6,195 nucleotides of DNA from Bdellovibrionales bacterium. Lineage in GTDB: Bacteria > Bdellovibrionota > Bdellovibrionia > Bdellovibrionales > UBA840. Shown piece by piece: positions 1 through 5,957 of the stretch (within the stretch, counting starts at the first letter, position 1; each line of letters opens with the position of its first letter). The translations under genes were made by a program, and so were the position numbers. The stretch is from NCBI GenBank assembly GCA_020434605.1, contig JAGRAL010000241.1:1-6195 (forward strand), written 5' to 3'. Under the pieces are notes generated by a model. That model worked only from the letters and a program-made list of their open reading frames with translations. It did no database searches and was not told the origin of the DNA.

Positions 1-3000
1 CAACTTGACCGTTCGCAAAAAAATGAATTGCAGGCTCATTTTGGAGAAAAGTGGTGGACAGGTCTTGCTCCCAAAAATTGTCCTGGTTTTGATATTGTAG
101 GTCAGTCTTTAAAAGCTTTGCCTCTACTTAATCTGCAAATCTGTAGCCGCCAAGATATTATCGATTATTTTAATAATGCATGGACATTAACAGAGCTTCT
201 GTTTGCATCTCTTAAGACAGAGCAAGCGTACATGCGACCGCCGTATCATCATTTACGCCACCCGCTTATTTTTTATTATGGGCATACGGCTGTTTTATTT
301 TTAAATAAATTAAGGTTGGCAGGTTTGGCTGATACTCCCGTTGATTTATATTTAGAAAAAGTACTAGAAACGGGCGTGGATGAAATGAGCTGGGATGATA
401 TGTCTAAAAACGACATGGAGTGGCCTAGTGTATCTGAGGTAAAAGACTACCGTCAAAAAATCTATGACCTTGTATTACATCTACTTAAAACACATCCTGA
501 TCTTGATGATACTTCAAATTTTACTATCGACTCACCTTGGTGGGCACTCTTTATGTCGCTGGAACATGAAAAGATTCACTTTGAAACTTCAAGCGTATTG
601 ATTCGTGAGCTTCCTATTGAGCTTGTAGAAGAACCTACGTTTTGGCCAAAAGAGCACTCGTCACTACTACAGGGGAGTGTAAGTAATAAAGTCGTTGGTA
701 ACGAGTGGATTGAAATTAAAGGTAAAGACGTAAAATATGGCAAGCCAAAAGAAGCTTCGTCGTTTGGCTGGGACAACGAATACGGTACAAGATCTTTACA
801 TGTAAAAGACTTTAAGGTTACTCAAAATTTAATTACAAACGGTGAGTACTACGAATTTGTAAAAACTAACGCATACACGGATGATACATTTTGGAGTGAA
901 GAGGGTGTGCTGTGGCGCAAATTTAGAAATACAAAACGCCCGACTTTTTGGGTTGCGCACGGACCTGAAGGCCTGCATGAGTATAAGCTGCGTACTATTT
1001 TTAATCTTATTGATATGCCGTGGGATTGGCCCGTAGAAGTAAACTTTCATGAAGCAGAAGCATTTGCTAAGTGGAAATCAAAAGCGGATTTGTCAAAATG
1101 TACATATAGACTCCCTACTGAGGGTGAGCATCATTTGATGCGAGACGAACAAGAGGTAGATTTAGTACTACAAGAAAAGTCGTATGCAGAAAAAGCGAGC
1201 TTATCTTTAAAATATAACTTTAACTTTACACACTCTTCTCCAAGACCTGTGCAAGAGTCTTCGCCCAACCATAAGGGTATCAGAGATGTATTTGGTAATG
1301 TATGGCAGTGGACCTTGGATCAATTCAACCCACTAGATAACTTTAAAGCTCATAAACTATATGATGATTTTTCTGTACCGTGTTTTGATGGTAAACATCA
1401 AATGATTTTAGGTGGTAGTTTTATTAGTTGCGGTCATGAAGCAAGTAAGTGGGCAAGGTTCCATTTTAGGCCGCATTTTTTTCAGCATGCAGGGTTTAGA
1501 TTAGCTGCAAGTCTTGACGGCAGTGAAGATAACGGTGCAAGAAGGCTATTACATAAAACTACATATGTTCATCAAACTAGAACATCTGTATTAGATCAGA
1601 TACAAAAAGATGGTTGGTGGAAATCTGTATCCCAACCTCTAGAGCTTTCATCCTCTGATTTAGAGCAGCTTTGGTCTGAAACATCCAAGAAGATCATAGC
1701 ATTTGAAAACACCAGAAATTTAAGTAGCCCTAAGGGTACAGCACTAGATCCTAAAACAAATGATATCAAACAAGGGTTTAGGATAGCCTATCAAGGGACA
1801 AAAAATTTTCCTGATAGACCAGATGATTTTTCAAAGTTACTTAAATTGGTGGTAGATGATTTAGTCCCAACAGGACAACTCCCTGGTCACTCAGGATATA
1901 TGGCCTATGTGTCGGGTGCTGGAAATGCGATTAGCAATATGGCGCAAGCATTATCGCAAACATTCAACCAATATACTGCTCACTTTAGTTTAGCCCCAGG
2001 TTTAGTTGCACTTGAATTAGAAGTTTTAAAGTGGATGCAAAATATGGTTGGCTATTCTGTTGAAGAAGCCGGTGGCTTTTTAACAACAGGCGGAAGCCTT
2101 GCTAACCTTTCTGCATTAAGTTTAGCAAGAACAAGTTTAATGAAAGGATATGACCTATCACAAGCTAGATTTTACTCTTCTCAAGAGGTGCACCATTCTG
2201 TTGGAAAATCATTAAGCGTCTTAGGCTTTCCTAAAGAAAGTTTAGTTGTTATTAAAACTGAAAAAAATCACAAATTAGACCTAAACCACTTAAAAACTGC
2301 TATCGAGGAAGATTTAAAAAATAATTTGCAGCCAATCTGCATTATCGCAACCGCGGGGAGCACGAATACAGGAACAGTCGATCCTATCTGCGAAATTTCT
2401 GATATAGCTAAGAAATTTAACTTATGGCTACATGTGGATGCAGCCTACGGTGGATTTTTTATGCTAACTGAAATGGGCAAAAAGCAAATGCAAGGGATTG
2501 AAAATGCAGATTCTGTTGCTCTTGATCCACATAAATCTCTTTCACTTCCGTATGGTACGGGAAGTTTATTAGTTAAAGATAAAAGAAAGCTAATCTATAA
2601 ATACGCAGGAGAATCTACGTACATGCCGCCGTCACCTTTAGACTCAGGGCAAGCACGAGTAGACTTTGCAGATATCAGTCCCGAGCTTTCAAGAGATTTT
2701 AGAGGTTTGAGATTATGGCTCCCCATAAAAACTTTGGGTATTGGTCCTTTTCAATTAAATTTAGAGGAAAAAATAGAGTTAACAAAATATTTTGTGAGCG
2801 AGTTACGTAAACTACCAATGGTTCAAGTTTTAAAAGAGCCAGACTTAACGATCACGAACTTTATGCTTTCAGATTCTAAAAAAACTAAAACCTTGCTAGA
2901 GAAGATAAATGCAACCGAGAAGTTCTTTTTAACTGGCTGTACAATTAACAATGCTTTTGTAATACGGGTTTGTCTACTGGGCTTTAGAGCGCATTATCAA

Positions 3001-3060
3001 CAGGTGAAAGATTTATTGCAATTCATATCTGACACACTTAAATCAATGGATACAATATGA
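1..3060 (+). CDS. ovoA: OvoA-type 5-histidylcysteine sulfoxide synthase fused to a group II PLP-dependent decarboxylase (5' end incomplete)
   Basis: Residues are counted from the TTG at 28. Residues ~35-200 form a DinB-like domain with the probable iron-binding triad His86 (YYGHTA), His180 and His184 (HEKIHFE, the HxxxHxE motif). Residues ~220-497 form the FGE-like domain (GWDNEYG, MPWDWPVEVNF, RLPTEGEHH, DVFGNVWQW, HAGFRLA). This pair is the OvoA core, which joins Cys to imidazole C5 of His using O2 and Fe(II). Canonical OvoA continues into a SAM methyltransferase. Here residues ~520-1010 are instead a full-length AADC-like decarboxylase: His722 as likely PLP-stacking residue, Asp804 in HVDAAYGG, Lys836 in DPHKS as Schiff-base lysine, and an ELSRDFRGLRLW segment. 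The frame is open to base 1 with no ATG or GTG at 1-27 and no ribosome site before TTG28, so the start probably lies outside the window. It overlaps the downstream lyase gene by four bases. The domain calls are firm; the decarboxylase substrate is inferred. Confidence 0.93.
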   Translation, partial: QLDRSQKNELQAHFGEKWWTGLAPKNCPGFDIVGQSLKALPLLNLQICSRQDIIDYFNNAWTLTELLFASLKTEQAYMRPPYHHLRHPLIFYYGHTAVLFLNKLRLAGLADTPVDLYLEKVLETGVDEMSWDDMSKNDMEWPSVSEVKDYRQKIYDLVLHLLKTHPDLDDTSNFTIDSPWWALFMSLEHEKIHFETSSVLIRELPIELVEEPTFWPKEHSSLLQGSVSNKVVGNEWIEIKGKDVKYGKPKEASSFGWDNEYGTRSLHVKDFKVTQNLITNGEYYEFVKTNAYTDDTFWSEEGVLWRKFRNTKRPTFWVAHGPEGLHEYKLRTIFNLIDMPWDWPVEVNFHEAEAFAKWKSKADLSKCTYRLPTEGEHHLMRDEQEVDLVLQEKSYAEKASLSLKYNFNFTHSSPRPVQESSPNHKGIRDVFGNVWQWTLDQFNPLDNFKAHKLYDDFSVPCFDGKHQMILGGSFISCGHEASKWARFHFRPHFFQHAGFRLAASLDGSEDNGARRLLHKTTYVHQTRTSVLDQIQKDGWWKSVSQPLELSSSDLEQLWSETSKKIIAFENTRNLSSPKGTALDPKTNDIKQGFRIAYQGTKNFPDRPDDFSKLLKLVVDDLVPTGQLPGHSGYMAYVSGAGNAISNMAQALSQTFNQYTAHFSLAPGLVALELEVLKWMQNMVGYSVEEAGGFLTTGGSLANLSALSLARTSLMKGYDLSQARFYSSQEVHHSVGKSLSVLGFPKESLVVIKTEKNHKLDLNHLKTAIEEDLKNNLQPICIIATAGSTNTGTVDPICEISDIAKKFNLWLHVDAAYGGFFMLTEMGKKQMQGIENADSVALDPHKSLSLPYGTGSLLVKDKRKLIYKYAGESTYMPPSPLDSGQARVDFADISPELSRDFRGLRLWLPIKTLGIGPFQLNLEEKIELTKYFVSELRKLPMVQVLKEPDLTITNFMLSDSKKTKTLLEKINATEKFFLTGCTINNAFVIRVCLLGFRAHYQQVKDLLQFISDTLKSMDTI

Positions 3061-4202
3061 GTTCATTAGGCATTTTTAAAGAACAGTTTGCAAAAAAAGA
3101 AGGTTTGATACATTTAAATAATGCCGGTCTTTCGCCAATTACTAAAGTTGCTAGAGATAAAGTGATTTATTGGACAGAGAGATTTTACCAAGAAGGTTAT
3201 TATACGGATGCAGACTATAAACTTGATCTCTTGGATTCAAAATCTAATTTAGCAAAATTGATCGGCTGCAGAGCCGAAGAAATCGCATGGTTTACAAACA
3301 CGGCAAGTGCGATTAGCCAATTTGCCTTTCAGATTGGTCTTAGAGCTAACGATGAAGTCGTAATGTGGGACCAGGAATATGTCAGTAACTTATATCCATT
3401 TAAGCAAGCTTGTGATCTTGTAGGAGCTAAGCTAAAGCTTGTTTCCTCAGATGTAGATCTATCAACACCTACTGAAAAGTACATAGAGGCTATTACTTCA
3501 AAAACAAAAATAGCAGCCTTTAGCTCTGTACAGTTTTCTTCTGGTGCTAGAATGGATGCTGCTGCCGTTATTGCTCATTGTAAAAAGTTGGGAGTGATTA
3601 CATTTGCAGATATTATTCAAGAACTAGGAGTTCACCCTCTTAAAGTCTGGTCACAAGGTATTGATGCTGTGGCTGGTGGAAGTCATAAATGGTTAGCAAG
3701 CCCTGTTGGTGTTGGCTACTTAGCGATTCGCCCAGATTTGACCTCTAAAATGAAGCCTCACTCTTACGGTTCAGGCACGTTTGGCACTTGTGATGATGCA
3801 ACAGATTTAGAGTGCAAACCTAAAGTAGATGCTAGTAAATTTGAGCCCAGCTCTAAACAAGTATTAGAGATCACAGCTCTAGGGGCTTCTTGTAAGCTTT
3901 TTTCTGAAGTGGGCATTGAAGTCATTGAAACTGAGGCGCTACGGTTAGCTAGACTCTTGATCTCTGAGTCAAAAAAACTAAGTATTAAAATCAATAGCCC
4001 TTTTAAAGGCGAGCATCTTTCTCCTATGGTGAATTTAAAAATCCCTGATGAAAAGATTTTTAATGTCCTGGTCAATGATCTTAAGGAGCAAAACATTAAC
4101 TTTGCTTTACGAGGAGGAGGAATGCGTTTTTCTCCTCATGCTTTTAATACTGAAACTGAAATACACAAACTCATAAGTATTTTTAAGAAGTATTTTAACT
4201 AA
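3057..4202 (+). CDS. Class V aminotransferase-fold PLP enzyme, probable EgtE/OvoB-like C-S lyase
   Basis: A 381-residue fold-type I PLP protein of the aminotransferase class V / cysteine desulfurase-like superfamily. Visible landmarks are the N-terminal HLNNAGLSP segment (residues 19-27), FTNTASAISQ (79-88) where the cofactor phosphate is usually held, FSSVQFSSGARMD (155-167), Asp185 and Gln188 in FADIIQELG, which contact the cofactor ring, and Lys211 in GGSHKWL, the Schiff-base lysine. The length is normal and the protein looks intact. Its ATG overlaps the previous gene's stop as ATGA with only a weak GGA before it, so translational coupling is likely. In ergothioneine and ovothiol pathways a PLP lyase removes the cysteine-derived part of the sulfoxide conjugate to leave the free thiol. 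Position next to a sulfoxide synthase makes that the best guess. By sequence alone it could also be a desulfurase, an isopenicillin N epimerase-like enzyme or a kynureninase-like enzyme. Confidence 0.88.
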   Translation: MSSLGIFKEQFAKKEGLIHLNNAGLSPITKVARDKVIYWTERFYQEGYYTDADYKLDLLDSKSNLAKLIGCRAEEIAWFTNTASAISQFAFQIGLRANDEVVMWDQEYVSNLYPFKQACDLVGAKLKLVSSDVDLSTPTEKYIEAITSKTKIAAFSSVQFSSGARMDAAAVIAHCKKLGVITFADIIQELGVHPLKVWSQGIDAVAGGSHKWLASPVGVGYLAIRPDLTSKMKPHSYGSGTFGTCDDATDLECKPKVDASKFEPSSKQVLEITALGASCKLFSEVGIEVIETEALRLARLLISESKKLSIKINSPFKGEHLSPMVNLKIPDEKIFNVLVNDLKEQNINFALRGGGMRFSPHAFNTETEIHKLISIFKKYFN

Positions 4203-4207
4203 TTGGG

Positions 4208-4237
4208 TTGATTTATAGTATTATTTAAAGAGATAAT
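4208..4237 (+). promoter_or_regulatory. Possible sigma70-type promoter for the L,D-transpeptidase gene
   Basis: TTGATT at 4208-4213 and GATAAT at 4232-4237 are separated by 18 bp. If used, transcription would begin near 4244, only about five bases before the ATG at 4249. An alternative -10-like TATTAT lies at 4219-4224. The only purine-rich stretch, AAAGAGA at 4227-4233, ends 15 bases before the ATG, which is far for a Shine-Dalgarno. In AT-rich DNA such hexamers arise easily by chance, so this is tentative. Confidence 0.3.
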
Positions 4238-4248
4238 TTAAGTAATCT

Positions 4249-5121
4249 ATGAAATACTTTATTTCAGCTTTCATCGTACTTAGTTTTTCTACCTTAATTA
4301 GCCATGCTAGTGATGAACCTGTCGTTGTAGTTGATAAAAGCAAATTTCAAATTCATATGGCCGAATACAAAAATGACTCTTTGGTTATATTCAAAACCTA
4401 TCCGATTACTTTAGGTAAAAACTCTGGAGATAAAATACTAGAGGGTGACCAAAAAACTCCTGAGGGTATTTATCGTTTTACGGCTAAGTATGGGCCTCCT
4501 CAAATTCAAAAAAAATTAGGTGATATGGCGTTTTATGTGGATTATCCAAATTCGATTGACCGAAGGGATAAAAAAACGGGTTATGCAATTATGCTTCATG
4601 CTACGGATGATCCATCTCGCTTAGAGAGAAATCAGGATTCTGATGGCTGTCTTGTTACTAGCAACGAAAAAATCAAAGAAATGTCAGAATACATTCACCC
4701 GCCGTATTCGATGATTTTAATTTATAATGAACTAAAGCCAGAGTTTTTAGTGGCAGATTCTAAAGTAGATCTTAAGAACGCTTTTAATAAATGGCTTACA
4801 GCCTGGACTACAAAAGATATTGATACATATATTGATTCATATGCAGAAGACTTTCGCTTTGAAGCAATGAATAGATCTCAGTATAAAGACTATAAATCTA
4901 TTTTGAACAAAAAGTATGATGTCATTGATGTAAAAGCGACGGACGTACGATTCTACACGCACCCTAAGTATGATGTTGTCACGTTTACCCAGACGTATTC
5001 GGCAACATTTAAAAATGGCAAGGTCGCGTTTTTAAGTAGAGGGCAGAAGCGCCTTTACTTTATTAAAGAAGAGGGAAAACTAAAAATCTATTCCGAGGAT
5101 TTCTCAAGGATGTCACTTTAA
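4249..5121 (+). CDS. Exported L,D-transpeptidase (YkuD/YafK-Csd6-like) with C-terminal NTF2-like domain
   Basis: A 290-residue precursor with a clear Sec signal peptide (Lys2, hydrophobic 4-18, probable cleavage after SHA at residue 20). Residues ~25-160 match the YkuD fold: a KSKFQIHMAEY opening strand, PITLGKNSGDK, a GDQKTPEGIYRF turn, His117 in MLHATD and Cys134 in DSDGCLV, the expected catalytic His/Cys pair. The usual Arg after the Gly-Cys motif is absent (Leu-Val follows), as in YafK-like branches. Residues ~172-288 resemble an NTF2/SnoaL-like domain (AFNKWLTAWTTKDIDTYI, then strand-rich sequence ending KIYSEDF). This arrangement is known from Helicobacter Csd6, an L,D-carboxypeptidase of periplasmic peptidoglycan. 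It should act on murein tetrapeptides, but cross-linking, trimming or protein attachment cannot be told apart here. It starts 46 bases after the lyase gene and probably forms a separate unit. Confidence 0.87.
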   Translation: MKYFISAFIVLSFSTLISHASDEPVVVVDKSKFQIHMAEYKNDSLVIFKTYPITLGKNSGDKILEGDQKTPEGIYRFTAKYGPPQIQKKLGDMAFYVDYPNSIDRRDKKTGYAIMLHATDDPSRLERNQDSDGCLVTSNEKIKEMSEYIHPPYSMILIYNELKPEFLVADSKVDLKNAFNKWLTAWTTKDIDTYIDSYAEDFRFEAMNRSQYKDYKSILNKKYDVIDVKATDVRFYTHPKYDVVTFTQTYSATFKNGKVAFLSRGQKRLYFIKEEGKLKIYSEDFSRMSL

Positions 5122-5122
5122 G

Positions 5123-5135
5123 GTCTAGTGCCAAT
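5123..5135 (+). repeat. 13-bp direct repeat, copy 1 (GTCTAGTGCCAAT)
   Basis: This copy begins two bases after the stop of the L,D-transpeptidase gene. It matches the second copy at 5183-5195 at 12 of 13 positions, and the copies start exactly 60 bp apart. A shorter match, GTCTTGT, sits between them at 5164-5170. The function is unknown; an operator pair is one possibility. Confidence 0.5.
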
Positions 5136-5182
5136 CTGCATTTATTTTGTGGATGGCTTATGGGTCTTGTTTTTATTACTTA

Positions 5183-5195
5183 GTCTTGTGCCAAT
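5183..5195 (+). repeat. 13-bp direct repeat, copy 2 (GTCTTGTGCCAAT)
   Basis: Second copy of the repeat at 5123-5135, differing at one base. It covers the candidate -35 hexamer TTGTGC (5186-5191) of the next gene, a position where a bound regulator would affect transcription. The repeat is short and lies in AT-rich spacer DNA, so chance cannot be excluded. Confidence 0.5.
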
Positions 5196-5213
5196 ATAAT
5201 AAGAATATATAAT
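5186..5213 (+). promoter_or_regulatory. Possible sigma70-type promoter for the six-cysteine secreted-protein gene
   Basis: TTGTGC at 5186-5191 and a perfect TATAAT at 5208-5213 are 16 bp apart. A start about seven bases later would fall on the ATG at 5220, giving a leaderless or nearly leaderless message. This would fit the lack of a well-placed Shine-Dalgarno. A second TATAAT at 5195-5200 has no good -35 partner. If that one is used, the leader would be about 13 bases, still without a clear ribosome site. Confidence 0.4.
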
Positions 5214-5219
5214 TTAGTT

Positions 5220-5942
5220 ATGACACAAAATATTTTAGTATTACTACTTAGCCTTGTTTTTTCTATATCTATCCAAGCCAAAGAAATGCCTTGTGATGCC
5301 AACAACTTTCCTGCTAAGCCTGCGGACTCAAGTGTGAAAGGTCACATATATTGCCTTAAAAGCTGTGGTCCAAAGCAAGGTTATATTTATTTAGTGCAAG
5401 ATACTGAAAAGCACTGGGGTAAAAATAACGACAGAGCTAGGTTCAAGCTGGTTAGATCTAAGTTTGTTGCCACGACTAAAGGCCCATACGGAAATCAGCG
5501 AATCGCTCAAAAAGCTGGGGAAGTAAAATGCTTGGCTGCGAATCGTTTGACTCCAGCGCTAGCCGCAGTAAGTACTCTTAAAGATGAGGATGCTTCACAG
5601 AGAGAGATTAATAAGGCTAACAAAGTAATTGCAAAGATACCTAATAGTGTAAAGGATGAGGCTAGCGATGTCTTAGAGCAAATCCGCCTATCTATTGCAA
5701 GTGCAGAGTGTGAAGGGGATGATGGTATTACATTTAAATCTTCAAGTGATGATGAGAAGTACGCTCGCGGAATTTCAGTTACCACCGATTCAAAGCTTGC
5801 GACGATGTCATATCAAGGGGCAAAAGATGAAGTTTTTCAGTGTCAGGGAAAGAGCGCTGATTTAATTAAAAAAGTGGCGTCGAACCTATCACTCTATCGT
5901 CCAAACGCAAACAGTGGTACTGCCAGTGAGGGAGCTAGGTAA
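5220..5942 (+). CDS. Secreted protein of unknown function with six cysteines
   Basis: A 240-residue precursor I do not recognise. The hydrophobic N-terminus (residues 4-18) ends in IQA-KEM, a good signal peptidase I site after residue 20; there is no lipobox. The mature part has six cysteines (25, 45, 49, 104, 164, 208), enough for three disulfides, with C45 and C49 in a CLKSC pattern. Residues ~20-105 are basic and mixed in composition. Residues ~110-160 are Ala/Lys/Glu-rich and probably helical. Residues ~160-210 look strand-rich, and the Ser/Asn/Gly-rich tail is likely disordered. It lies 98 bases after the L,D-transpeptidase gene on the same strand, so an envelope or extracellular role is plausible but unproven. 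The single ATG with the signal peptide directly behind it fixes the start. The gene is real on coding length and signal peptide; its function is open. Confidence 0.75.
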   Translation: MTQNILVLLLSLVFSISIQAKEMPCDANNFPAKPADSSVKGHIYCLKSCGPKQGYIYLVQDTEKHWGKNNDRARFKLVRSKFVATTKGPYGNQRIAQKAGEVKCLAANRLTPALAAVSTLKDEDASQREINKANKVIAKIPNSVKDEASDVLEQIRLSIASAECEGDDGITFKSSSDDEKYARGISVTTDSKLATMSYQGAKDEVFQCQGKSADLIKKVASNLSLYRPNANSGTASEGAR

Positions 5943-5957
5943 GTACCTAGTCTTCTT
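5934..5957 (+). terminator. Candidate transcription end: inverted repeat covering both convergent stop codons
   Basis: CTAGGTA (5935-5941) and TACCTAG (5944-5950) are perfect 7-bp inverted repeats around two bases; in RNA this is realistically a 6-bp stem with an AAGU loop. The stem covers the TAA of the secreted-protein gene (5940-5942) and the TAG of the MarR gene (5947-5949, minus strand). On the plus strand it is followed by a short T-rich run (TCTTCTTT). On the minus strand no U-run follows. The stem is short and only half G+C, so at best this is a weak terminator, better suited to plus-strand transcripts. Confidence 0.4.

Noticed and set aside
23..60. ATG at 23 as the start of the first gene
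   Set aside because: It is in a different frame from the conserved OvoA sequence, which runs open from base 1 in frame with TTG28.
576..1050. Two short minus-strand open frames (576-776 and 829-1050) inside the sulfoxide synthase region
   Set aside because: They overlap conserved OvoA motifs on the opposite strand, lack ribosome sites and show no family features.
3764..4096. Antisense open frame inside the lyase gene
   Set aside because: It lies wholly within a well-supported PLP enzyme gene and its translation shows no recognisable domain; it looks like a shadow of the coding strand.
4203..4248. Terminator hairpin between the lyase and L,D-transpeptidase genes
   Set aside because: Only a weak A/T stem (ATTAT at 4220-4224 with ATAAT at 4233-4237) is present, with no G+C pairs and no U-run, so it does not support a terminator.
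5123..5195. Reverse-strand TTGGCAC within the repeats as sigma54 -24 elements
   Set aside because: The expected TTGC-type -12 element is missing at the right distance in both copies (CTTA and TAAG instead), and they would point away from the secreted-protein gene into the L,D-transpeptidase gene.
5507..5785. Minus-strand open frame of 92 codons within the secreted-protein gene
   Set aside because: The opposite strand has a longer frame with a convincing signal peptide; the antisense product is Leu/Ser/Ala-rich as expected for a shadow frame.
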